In this document: piece after piece, positions 10,656 through 20,585 of the stretch | How the letters are laid out: each line of letters opens with the position of its first letter | Numbering within the stretch: the stretch's first letter is position 1 | Assembly: GCA_015698045.1 (NCBI GenBank) | Contig: BLAL01000193.1 | Span: 1,083,001-1,147,000 of the forward strand | DNA length: 64,000 nucleotides | Direction: 5' to 3' | Source: Rhizophagus clarus | Lineage: Eukaryota > Glomeromycota > Glomeromycetes > Glomerales > Glomeraceae | The notes under the pieces: model-generated | Seen by the model: only the letters and a program-made list of their open reading frames with translations | Told to the model about the DNA's origin: nothing | The model's database searches: none | Translations under genes and position numbers: made by a program

Positions 10656-12680
10656 ATGTCAAACTTTAGGCATGATATAGTCTATTATGCATATGATAAG
10701 GCACATGCGTTAGTTGACTATAATATTTATGATGATATTGACAAACGACATGAATTTAGAAAACAAATTATTGATACTGACGATTCTCTTACAGATGTTG
10801 AAAAATTAAAAGTAATAGAATTTTTAAATTATGATTATTATTATCATAAAATTCTTTTAAAAATAGGAAAAAAAAGAATTTGTGAGAATTGTCAAGAAGA
10901 ATGTTTAGCAACATCATATTGTGAATATTGTATTAGAAATTATTTAGCAGCAAAATTCAAAAAATGGACATCAGGAAATAACGATATTGATGATTTAATA
11001 CGAAAATGTCAAATAGAATCACTTGGCCCTAGTAAGATAATTGAGTGGATCCCATTTTATAATTTACTAAATGTTAAACTTCTAACTAAAGGTGGATGCT
11101 CTGAAATTTATACAGCAGAATGGTTTGATGGACAATATTGTGAATGGAATTCTACAGAACGGCTATTAAAAAGAAATAGAAGTAATAGAAGTAATATAGT
11201 TATACTTAAAAAGTTAAATAATATAGAAAACGCTAATAGAAGTTGGTTTGAGGAGGTTTGTAATCTAAAGTATTTTAAAATAATAATAATAATTAAAATT
11301 AAATTATTTTACTTTGAATATATTGTAGGCCAAATTTCATCTAACTATAGCTAACAGATGGCCAGACATAGTACAATGTTATGGTCTAACTCAAGACCCA
11401 TTTGATAAAACTTATATGCTTGTGATGAGAAAATTAGACACAGATTTAAGGAAATATTTACAACAAAATCATAATCAGCTTACGTGGAAAGAAAGAATTA
11501 AAATTACTGTTGATATAATAAATGCACTTAGTAGAATTCATGGAGAAAATGCAATTCATAGAGATTTACATTCAGGAAATATTTTATATTATGAATATAC
11601 AAATTCTTGGTTTATTGGTGATTTTGGATTTTGTGGTCCTGTTGATAAGCCATTAGGAAGTATATATGGAAATCTTCCTTATATTGCACCAGAAGTTATT
11701 CGCGAAAAAGGTTATACTTTTGCATCCGATATATATAGTATTGCAATGATAATGTGGGAAATTTCGTCTGGACAACCACCTTTTACTAATTGCAAACATA
11801 GTTATAATCTTGCATTAGATATTATTAATGGTAGAAGACCGAAGATTGTGCCAGGTACTCCTTCAAAATACGAAGAATTAATGATACAAAGTTGGGATGC
11901 TGATCCAACAAAACGGCCTGATACCAAAACATTATTAGACAAGATTGAAGACATTAACAGATTATATTATCAAAGCACACAAGATAATAATGAGACTGAA
12001 AAATTCTTAATTTTTCCAAGCTTTTATTACTTATATTTAATAATAAGATATCTTGCAGGCAGTATGAGCAGTAACATATATAGAAGTGAAATTTATCAAG
12101 AAGGTTAGCATACATTCAAAATTTTTATTAAAATTTAATATTCTATATGTTTCAATATATTATACTTATTTTATTTTAAAAAAGCATGCCATAGCAAACT
12201 CTACAGTTTTAATATTCCCGAAGACAGTAAGTATATTATTTGTAATATCTTTATATAATATAATTATATATACAATCCAAATTCTCTTTCCAAGTGATTC
12301 CAATAAATCAAAACAGAATGAATAAGCAAATAGTATGATTAAGGGGAATTATTAACTATTTAATTTAATTTAATTTATATTTATTAAAATATGTTGGTTT
12401 TATATTTGAATATACAGGAAATAGTAAAAATTTTAAAACGACAAATAAGAAACTTGGATATTTATAGTATATAAATTTGTTTTAACTATTTATCTATTTA
12501 TTCATTCCGACTATATTCTGTATAGATAATGAAGAAGATATTTACAATAATGCAAATCTTCATTCAGAAGATCAAGATGAATTAGAAATTCCTGATGGTA
12601 ATTTTTGCAAAATAATTTCATTAAATAAATTTTGAAGTACTAATTTTTATTTATTTTCAGATTTAAATTACGAAAATTAA
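10656..12680 (+). CDS. TKL-like protein kinase, paralog 1 (tail partly decayed)
   Basis: A Rhizophagus-type kinase with an N-terminal cysteine module CENCQEECLATSYCEYC, the linker WTSGNNDIDDLI, IIEWIPF, then a kinase domain: glycine loop TKGGCSEIYTAEW, VILKKL lysine, HRDLHSGN catalytic loop, GDFG, YIAPE, SDIYSIAMIMWEISSG and KRPD. Exon 1 is 10656-11255 and exon 2 is 11329-12103 with a phase-0 GT-AG intron (11256-11328); the joint AKFHLTIANRWPD matches the other paralogs. Exon 4 (12185-12226) and the last two exons (about 12526-12599 and 12661-12680, ending LNYEN) are recognisable. The tail differs from its paralogs: the linker before NATE is missing, the 12-nt microexon is not separable, and exon 5 (about 12300) reads into a stop in either plausible frame. 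The kinase core is intact; the product may end near 12325 instead of 12680. Substrate unknown. Confidence 0.85.
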
Positions 12681-13067
12681 TTATCATATAGATGAACTTG
12701 TATCAATAATTCATCATTTTTTTACATCTACTATATTAACTTAACATATAAGTATAAACTCTATCGCTCTAACTATAATGCGTTAACTGAAAGGATTTAG
12801 GATTTTTATGCACTACCGTTCGACATAATTTATATCATCTCACCATTTTTTTATAGTAAATCACAAATATTTTATAAAATTATCACTTGCTTTGATATCT
12901 AATGGAAATAATTTTTTACTAAATAATTACAATAATCTAAAGGTTAAAACTTAAAAAATTTTTATATATACAGTACATATATACAGTAACACTTCATAAT
13001 ACTAGAATGGTTGAAAGTTTTAATGACACCGCTTTAGCATCAACATTCAAATAATTTAATAGAAAGC
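12681..13067. other. Intergenic, nothing recognised
   Basis: AT-rich sequence between kinase paralog 1 and the hAT-type element. Only short TATATACAGTA-like palindromes are visible (about 12961-12988). Confidence 0.5.
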
Positions 13068-14097
13068 GTTGTTACTAGGGATGGCAACGATCATGGTTAT
13101 TAACCGGTCATGACTGGTTATTACCGTTGTAAAATACGAAGCTATGCTTCGGTGGTTCAAGCTGAAACAGTTTCTGTATTTCAACAAAATATAATCTTTA
13201 TTATCAATAAAAATCTGTTACATAATCTTAATCAAAATCTTCATAAAAATTATTATATATCTAATTTTGCCCTCATTTTCTACTAATTCTGCCGATCTAC
13301 ATAATTCCTAAATTTCTGTCGATCCTAGAATTACTACTCAGAATACCTAATGATGTCATTAATCATGTGATGTGACTCAAATATCTAGTTAACGTCATTG
13401 CAGACCAATTATTAATTACTACTGCGGCTATTACTGCGCTACATTATTATTCGACACCTATTGTCCTATTCTACTAATTATTTGCTAATCTACCTATTGT
13501 TAAAAATCTTGTATCTATATATTCCCTTACACCGTGACCGATATCGGTCTGTCAAAGGCCTCTGACCGACCGTTTACAGCTGATCTCATAATGTACGGGA
13601 TACATGACAAAATTTGATGCCGACTGGCGAGACGTTCAGGTTGCTGGCTTGTCAGATAATAAATATATAGCTATTATATTTATACAAAAAACTTGTTTTA
13701 TATCCGCGTGTTTATTTTTATTTCTCCATTTGCCGACAACCTGGTAGCCTGGCAACCTGACAAGTTCTCGGCATGAATTTGTCATGTGTCCCATACATTA
13801 TGAAATCGGCTGTAACTGACCGTTTAACTGATAACTGACCATTTAACCAACCTTATTCATTTAACATTTTTTTTTTTAATGAATTAATAAATAAAAAAGT
13901 TAAATACTGTTTTTTTTTTGATTAAATTCGCTAACAAAAAACACTTTTTAATGTATTGTTCTTGATTAAATTCATTAAAAAAAAAAGGTGGTCAGTCAAA
14001 CGGTCAGTTAAACGATCAGAAAAATGGTCAGTTGGTCAAAACTCCTTAACCGGTTATGACCGACCGATGACCGACCGTTGCCATCCCTAGTTGTTAC
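13068..14097. mobile_element. hAT-type non-autonomous element with 8-bp target duplication
   Basis: The element proper is 13076-14089 (1014 bp). Its ends are exact complements, TAGGGATGGCAACG and CGTTGCCATCCCTA, and it is flanked on both sides by the identical 8-mer GTTGTTAC (13068-13075 and 14090-14097). An 8-bp duplication with TAGGG ends is characteristic of hAT transposons. It encodes no transposase. Inside are GACCGACCG-rich subterminal repeats and a second palindrome at 13576-13813 (ATAATGTACGGGATACATG and its complement), shared with the 39840 copy; a block at about 13140-13530 is absent from that copy. Confidence 0.9.
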
Positions 14098-14321
14098 TTA
14101 CAGCATAGGTTCAGATTATAAGTTATGGCTTTTAAAGAACTATAATTTTTTACTTGGTGAAAAATGTGGTTGGTCAATGATAAGGCAACTTACTTAGTTT
14201 GTGGATAAATAACATAATAAAGATTAATAAGCTGGAGATTTTTGTACAAATAATAAATATCCATATATTTTTACATTAAGGGTTTAATAAAAACACAAAG
14301 CTTGCAAGTATTTTTAGCAGT

Positions 14322-15081
14322 AGGTAGCAAGTGCGTAACATAAATTGGCTAAGTGCGTAACTTAAAGTAGCAAAATTATGTAATTACGTTACTCCCTTTA
14401 AATAAAGGCATGGAACGTAAGATGAAATTTTTTTTTCCTTACGTTACTTCTAAATTTTGTCACGTGATCTGTACGACAGCAAATGTTTATTGTTTCGCGC
14501 GTATTGTAACATTTACCTTAAAAAAATTCTTATAAAAAAAAATAATTTACAATTTATTTTAAACAAATTTTTTGATAACACATTTATTTATAAATCAATA
14601 CTTTACATTTATTAAAATAAAATCAATTTTAATAAACAAATAAACATCATTTCTAATGAAATAGTATCAAATACACATAAAAACACTAATTATTTAAAAA
14701 CTAACATGATGAAAATTAATATCTAAATTTCCAAGGCCTATTTAATTTAAAAAAAAAGTGATAAAAATATGCCATAAAGTGTAAAAACAAACATTAATTT
14801 TATTATTTACTATCTCGTGATTACTGTATTATAAACTTCTGAATCAAAAAAAAGTACAAACATTTAGTTACGCAATTTGATGAATCAAAAAAATCCGCTT
14901 TGAATCAATTATGATATATTTGCCGTGGGAGAAATAATTTTTTTTGTGATGGTAAACAAATAACAAATAAAAGCTGATCGCACCACAAGATCTGTACAAA
15001 TCACGTGACATTTATAAGTAAGTAACGTAAGATGGAAAAATGATTTTATGATACTTACTTAGCCAATTTACGTTGCTATAA
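14322..15081. mobile_element. Long imperfect inverted-repeat element
   Basis: The left arm contains AAATTGGCTAAG (from about 14342) and AACGTAAG followed by TCACGTGATCTGTAC (about 14459-14474); the right arm has the complements GTACAAATCACGTGA, AAGTAACGTAAGATGG and CTTAGCCAATTT (about 14995-15070). The arms are about 150 bp each around an A/T-rich centre. No transposase and no clear target duplication were found. The fold suggests a MITE-like or foldback insertion. Confidence 0.65.
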
Positions 15082-15683
15082 ATTTTTGCTCTTTTCTTTA
15101 TAAATTTAATAATATCTTAGAAATTAAAATAGGTGCTGTACATTTTTACGCCCAAAGTACAAAGGAAATTTTTTTTATAATTTTTGGCGCTATGTCAAGG
15201 AAGATGTGACGTGATCTGTCATGAAAATCATATACAGCAGTTATATTTAATTGTGGCTAAGCATTACACTCACGTATTAAATTTTTGCATCCAATTGTCA
15301 CATCATGATACTCATCATGTGGTTTTTTCTGGAGCAATGTTTGTTATCTATTGAGCGATGTAGAGCGTTTATAGAATTTCCTAATTTTCGAATAAGATTT
15401 TTTTGATTATTGTCAAGAGAATAAAAGTATATATTGGAATGCACATACAATATAACAATTAAAATTATTATCACATTTCAAAAGTATATCAACTTGATGG
15501 ATCTTTATTATTTAGAAACATATGTAAATTACATAATACTTAACAGAAAGAATGTTAATTAGAATAAAACAAACAAATCAATTTCGTTACAGTATAATAA
15601 AAATAAAAAACAATATCATAAATTTATAAAATTTAATATCTGATACATCTAAATAATAAATATGTATGATAAATTTTTAATAA
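15082..15683. other. Intergenic, likely 3' UTR of ML gene A at its right end
   Basis: AT-rich with no open frame of interest. The segment nearest 15683 lies downstream of the ML gene on the minus strand and would hold its 3' UTR. Confidence 0.4.
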
Positions 15684-16133
15684 TTAACCAGTAATAGTAC
15701 CCATCGAACAACCTAAAGTGGTGCCGCTTGGATCCACAATTGAAACTGCAATAGAGTATGTTCCAGATAAACCAGCAGCAATTGGAATTTTTTGTACTAA
15801 GCTGAATGATGTAACAGGACACGAGTCTCCAGGTGCAGAACAAATATCGATAACAATTGGTTGGTTTATTTGATTGCCAGAAGCATCAAAAGCTTGGACA
15901 ACCATTGAAGCACCTGGATTAATACCACTATTTATCGTTCCGGTAACAGTAAAGAGACAATCTTGTCCAGGAACGGGAGGATCGGGTTGAAGCGATACAC
16001 TAATTGGAGATGGAGATCCTGTAAGACATGGACCAAAAATAGTAGCTCTTTTATCGAGTTGATGGAATGGAATAGCATTGACCATTGAAAAAGTGGCCAA
16101 CAAAGCGACAAGAAAAATAAGACTTTGTTTCAT
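15684..16133 (-). CDS. Secreted ML-domain (MD-2/NPC2-like lipid-recognition) protein A
   Basis: A single-exon gene of 149 residues starting at the ATG at 16131-16133. Residues 1-20 form a signal peptide (MKQSLIFLVALLATFSMVNA) followed by IPFHQLDKR, a dibasic site a Kex2-type protease could cut. The mature part has the ML pattern: an early cysteine (GPC), VSLQPDPPVPGQDCLFTVTG, a central strand, DIC...SCP, and a late LGC. ML proteins bind sterols or phospholipids; in fungi they are described as PG/PI transfer proteins or NPC2-like. Close relatives are gene B (54361-54807) and a relic at 29488, with the same leader and the same AAAGAAATC before the start codon. The lipid ligand cannot be told from sequence. 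Confidence 0.88.
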   Translation of the reverse strand: MKQSLIFLVALLATFSMVNAIPFHQLDKRATIFGPCLTGSPSPISVSLQPDPPVPGQDCLFTVTGTINSGINPGASMVVQAFDASGNQINQPIVIDICSAPGDSCPVTSFSLVQKIPIAAGLSGTYSIAVSIVDPSGTTLGCSMGTITG

Positions 16134-18464
16134 GATTTCTTTGATTATTATTGTAATTATCAGAGGAGAATCGTAAAGTTATTAGTTCAAAGCAAATTGA
16201 TTGCAGTTAACTTTCATCAGAGTGAGTTTGAATTTCTGTCTTTTTATAAAAAAATTTCGTATTTCATTCACGCGAAACAACACCATTGGTAATATGTAAA
16301 TATGCAAAAAAATAATGCACGGCGTAGCGTACTATTTGTGCAATAAAGTTCCATAAAAGTGAATATAATAGGAAAATTTTAAATTTTCACAATATCTAAT
16401 CATCGCAACTCAAAGCCACGATTATAAGTTTAAGATCTAAAATAGGAAATTAAAATCGTATCATGCAAGGAAATGTTCGAATCAAAAAATAAAAACAATA
16501 AGGTATGTGTAATGTGGCTCTGCAAAATTTTAATTGAAAAATCGGAGTATCGGAGTTGGATTAGAACTTGCGCATAAAAGTTTCTAAAAAAACTTTTCAC
16601 GGAAATATTATAGTATTTTTAATGTAACATATATTATTTGCAGAATTTCAATAAAATTAGAAACTTTTTTACATTTACGAATTTTGTATATGGGAATTGA
16701 TCCGAAAATTCCGATAATCCGACAGAAACGTGTGATAATCAACGCAAAAACGCCATATTATTCTTATATATGACTAGAAGGGGTATTATACAGTACGGAA
16801 AAAATTAATGCACATCACTGTTGAAATAAGGTTGTAATTAGGGTTGTATGTATTGCTTAATTAGGAAATTAGCATAATTAATATGAAATGATGATTACAG
16901 AAAATAAATGAACCAAATATAGTAATCTAATTCCTTGTTAAGTTCTCGTTTAACCATAAAAAAAAAAAAAAAAAAAAATCTAACCTTTTTAGCCACTATC
17001 CGAATATCAACAATAGCCCTGATTCTAAGGCTGATTGATCGGACTGAAAAAAAAAAAAAAAATAATAATAACTATAATTGGTTATTGCATGTCGATCTGT
17101 GGAGAGCACCAAAATTGAAACAGGGTTGATAATAGAAATAGAAATGTACGATATTCTAATGGATCAATTGTATCGAGCTTAAAAGTAGCCTATCATAAAG
17201 ATTATTTTATATGTAAAGACTTTCATCAACTTTTTATTATTATTCAAGTGCTCTTGTTAATTTCTTCATTCCTCTTCATTCCGAACCCAGGTACAGTATA
17301 TTAACCACCTTCTGCTCGTTATAACATATAGCAATTTATATTATATAGTTTAGACGTTCTACTTGTACCTGAAATTACACGTATATACAAGTCGTACACG
17401 TTATGAAGCCACAGTACTTGCAGAGAATGCACTCACATACATGTGAGTAAGTATAACTAACTAAACGACTTTTGCACTGTTTATATATTTAATATTATAA
17501 ACACAGTATCATACATGTTTTGACTATTAAATTTCTTGTTATCAATATACTGTAGTGTAATTAACTGAATTAGATTAGATCTATTCATGTACATTTTATC
17601 ACATTCGTAAAGTAAATTTTGTCCTTTTTATAATTTTCAATGAATAAAAAATAAAGGAAAGGTTCTTGTTCAAATCAAAAGTTGACCGTCGTAAATTATC
17701 ATTATATGCACTGGAAAAAAAAAATAGGTATTCTCTTATTGGAATATGTTGAACGGATCATTTGCGAGTGTAATCACAATATGCTTAGCTTACTTTTGAA
17801 TTATAACGATATTATGGTTTATTAATATATTGAGACCTAGAGCGTAAGCAGCGTTGAATAATTGACCTAGAAACTTTGATAATAATGACTAATAAATAAT
17901 AATGTATTTAAAACCCGAAAATTTTATGATTATTGTCGTTTTTGAATCGAATCACATTGCACTAATTCTTATATCAGGTTCCCGGACGTGTAGTATTATC
18001 ACGTGATCATAGAAAAATATTAACCGGAGCCATGCCATTGAGATGAAGTTTCTAATTCATTTAATGTTGAATTTCATAAATTCAAAATTTATAAATAATA
18101 AATTATGAGAATATACTTTACTATGTCATCATTCATTCCTCATGCAATTTTACACATTGGTCATTACGCAAACAAATTTACACCTTACAATCTGTTAATA
18201 GAGGGAAATTTCTACACAAAATATATTTTCCCCAAATCTTTTATCTCTCCATTTTAATTATAAATTTATTTATAATTTATTTAAAAGTAAAATAATAATG
18301 TACAAATAACTTACTAATAAGCTGTATTCTTAATTTTAAATAATAAAGTTCGTGCTTTTATCTAAAAGCTGTACTGCTAATGTACGAAAAAATTATAACG
18401 TCAAACTCAAATTGTTCTTTCAGTATGTTCAATACATTTCATTAAATTTTGTCGATTAAGTTTT
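16134..18464. other. Intergenic between ML gene A and the LRR-GTPase gene
   Basis: The first 130 bases hold the ML promoter. The rest has no supported gene. Notable are two adenine tracts (A21 at 16958-16978 and A16 at 17047-17062, the second followed by AAT repeats), which might be tails of old retroposed copies, and a small palindrome ACTCACATACATGTGAGT near 17428-17448. Confidence 0.5.
16240..16248 (-). promoter_or_regulatory. TATA box of ML gene A
   Basis: TATAAAAAG on the minus strand, 107-115 bases upstream of the ATG. The same TATAAAAAG occurs 69-77 bases upstream of ML gene B, which supports it as a core promoter element. Confidence 0.6.
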
Positions 18465-20585
18465 TTAAAGAATTAAACAAAGTTTTTCAGACGCATTATA
18501 AAGTGCTATAAGTTCTGGATCGCTCTTTGACATTTCTTGTAAAATTTCATCATCATCTTTATTATGTTCGGTAATCGTTTTAATCTTATCCCGTAACTTA
18601 TCCCACGTTTTTAATTTGAAATATTTATTTTCCTTAATCGGAGCCGCGTCCTCTAAGTAGTCTAATAGTTTTTTTCTTGATTGTTCTCTTGTCTTTTTAT
18701 TAACTTTAATTTGGGTCACAATATAATCGTTATCATCATCAGCGTCATCAGCTGCTTCAATATTTACTGAAGGGTTGTCTACATGAATGACACGATTTAC
18801 AGATTCAACTATTTTTTTAATCGTTGAATCGCTTTCATTCTTCATTTTGTCTATATCTTTTTCACAATCTTCTTTGATTCTAAAGTTAACAAATTTTGTT
18901 TTCACAAGAGTAATATATTCAATGATATTGATTTCTAAAATGAAATCTTTAATAATATTGAACGTATTTATTTCTTCTTTTTTGAACCCTCCATTAAATA
19001 CGAATAAAACTTGACTAATCCCTTCTGGCATAGAATAAATTCCATCAGCTATTTTGTATAAAACATCCTTTAAAGCTAGACTAGTGTTACTAACTCCAAT
19101 AGTATCAACTACACGAAAATTGTTCTCTTTCCATTTAAATTCTTGTTTCTTGAAATTTCTGGTCTCACTCAACGCATACGCGCTTTCCTTGAATTCATTG
19201 GTGTTAGTTAGTACATTGGCTAACGCGGATTTACCACTACCAGTGCGACCAACTATTAATATATTTTTAATATTTTCTTTTTTTCTAATAATATTCAGAT
19301 CAGAAGGGTTAACTTTAATAGATTTAGGACAATAGCTTAGGTCAAGATGAGTAAAATTACTGTTAGAACAGTTAGAGCAATCAATATATTGTAATTTGAA
19401 ACAGTTGCTTACATCTATATTAATAAGTTCACTGTTGTTGGAACAATCGAGTTTGGTAATATACGGACAAAGATTAAGACTTAATTCTTTAATTGAGGTA
19501 TTCGAACAGTTGAGCTCAGGAAGATCACTAACTCCTAACTCAGTTAACGTATTAATTGATGAACAATCAAGCTTGGTCAATTTTGGGCAGTCAGTTACTG
19601 ATAAACTCTTAAGATTAGGAAGTCTTGACAAATCAGCCTCTTTAAGACGATAACATTCACTTATTACTAAATTATTTAACACAGTTGATGAACAATAAAA
19701 CTTTGTTAATTTTGAACAATCGATTACGGATAAATTCGTTATTTCAGGAAGATTCGTCAGGTTAACGTCATTAATCTCAGAACAACCAATTATTTTCAAA
19801 CTAGTAAATCCAGTTTCTGAACAATCAAGCTCGGTTAGATTTGAATAACCTCTCACACACAAACTCTTAAGCTTAGAACTAAACGAGTCAGTAATCTTCT
19901 TAAGTTGAGTACAATTAATTATTTCTAAACTGGTTAACTGAGCTGATGAACAATGAAGCTTGATTAAATTTGAACATTCAATTACAGACAAACTCGTAAT
20001 TTTAGGGAAGTTTGTCAAGTCAATCTGAGAACAATCACTTATTTTCAATCTAGTAAAATCAGTTTCTAAACAATCAAACTCGGTTAGATTTGAATAACCT
20101 CTCACATATAAACTCTTAGGATCAGTAGACTTAGACGAGTCGATAATCTTTTTAAGTTGAGGACAATTAATTATTTCCAGACTTGTTAACTCAGTTGTTG
20201 AACAATCAAGACTGGTTAGTTGTTGACAGTCAGTCACTGATAAATTCCTAAGTTTAGGAAGTTTTGACCAATCAAATTCAGGACAATTACTTATTTCCAA
20301 ACTAGTTAACCCAGTTGATGAACAATTAAGCGTGATTAGGTTTGGACAATTAGTTATAGATATACTTCTAAGTAATGAAAGCTCTGTTAACTCAATCTGG
20401 GTAAGTTGAGAACAACCACTAATTTCCAATTTGGTTAACTCAAATTTCTCTAATCTAATCCTTTTTAACTTTGTAAAGTTTTTTACTTTCAAAAAACCTT
20501 TAAGCTTTAGCCTTTCGCTTTCAACAATATCTAAATTTTCTTCTTTCGAGTATTTTTTATTAAACCAATCTTGATTTTTTGGCAT
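18465..20585 (-). CDS. Leucine-rich repeat protein with C-terminal AIG1-like GTPase
   Basis: An intronless 706-residue protein. Residues about 45-430 are an array of roughly 22-24-residue repeats of the type LTSLEISNCPxLxxLDCSST, a cysteine-containing LRR similar to those of F-box/LRR proteins. A P-loop GTPase follows: VGRTGSGKS at about 446-453, VVDTIGVS as the G3 motif, and TLVKTKFVNF where AIG1/GIMAP proteins have their G4 region. The segments MPEGISQVLFVFNGGF, VIHVDNPSVNI and TREQSRKKLLDYL closely parallel both GTPase domains of the kinase fusion at 59224-61907. GIMAP-type GTPases act as nucleotide-dependent oligomers on membranes; LRRs usually bind ligands or partners. An LRR plus NTPase protein recalls immune sensors with the order reversed, which is only an analogy. 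No signal peptide or membrane segment, so probably cytosolic. Confidence 0.88.
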   Translation of the reverse strand: MPKNQDWFNKKYSKEENLDIVESERLKLKGFLKVKNFTKLKRIRLEKFELTKLEISGCSQLTQIELTELSLLRSISITNCPNLITLNCSSTGLTSLEISNCPEFDWSKLPKLRNLSVTDCQQLTSLDCSTTELTSLEIINCPQLKKIIDSSKSTDPKSLYVRGYSNLTEFDCLETDFTRLKISDCSQIDLTNFPKITSLSVIECSNLIKLHCSSAQLTSLEIINCTQLKKITDSFSSKLKSLCVRGYSNLTELDCSETGFTSLKIIGCSEINDVNLTNLPEITNLSVIDCSKLTKFYCSSTVLNNLVISECYRLKEADLSRLPNLKSLSVTDCPKLTKLDCSSINTLTELGVSDLPELNCSNTSIKELSLNLCPYITKLDCSNNSELINIDVSNCFKLQYIDCSNCSNSNFTHLDLSYCPKSIKVNPSDLNIIRKKENIKNILIVGRTGSGKSALANVLTNTNEFKESAYALSETRNFKKQEFKWKENNFRVVDTIGVSNTSLALKDVLYKIADGIYSMPEGISQVLFVFNGGFKKEEINTFNIIKDFILEINIIEYITLVKTKFVNFRIKEDCEKDIDKMKNESDSTIKKIVESVNRVIHVDNPSVNIEAADDADDDNDYIVTQIKVNKKTREQSRKKLLDYLEDAAPIKENKYFKLKTWDKLRDKIKTITEHNKDDDEILQEMSKSDPELIALYNASEKLCLIL

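Noticed and set aside
15649..15843. A 64-codon frame overlapping the end of ML gene A on the same strand.
   Set aside because: It is in a different frame from a well-supported secreted protein and has no signature of its own.
18787..19653. Three plus-strand frames of 75-93 codons.
   Set aside because: They are antisense shadows of the LRR-GTPase coding sequence.
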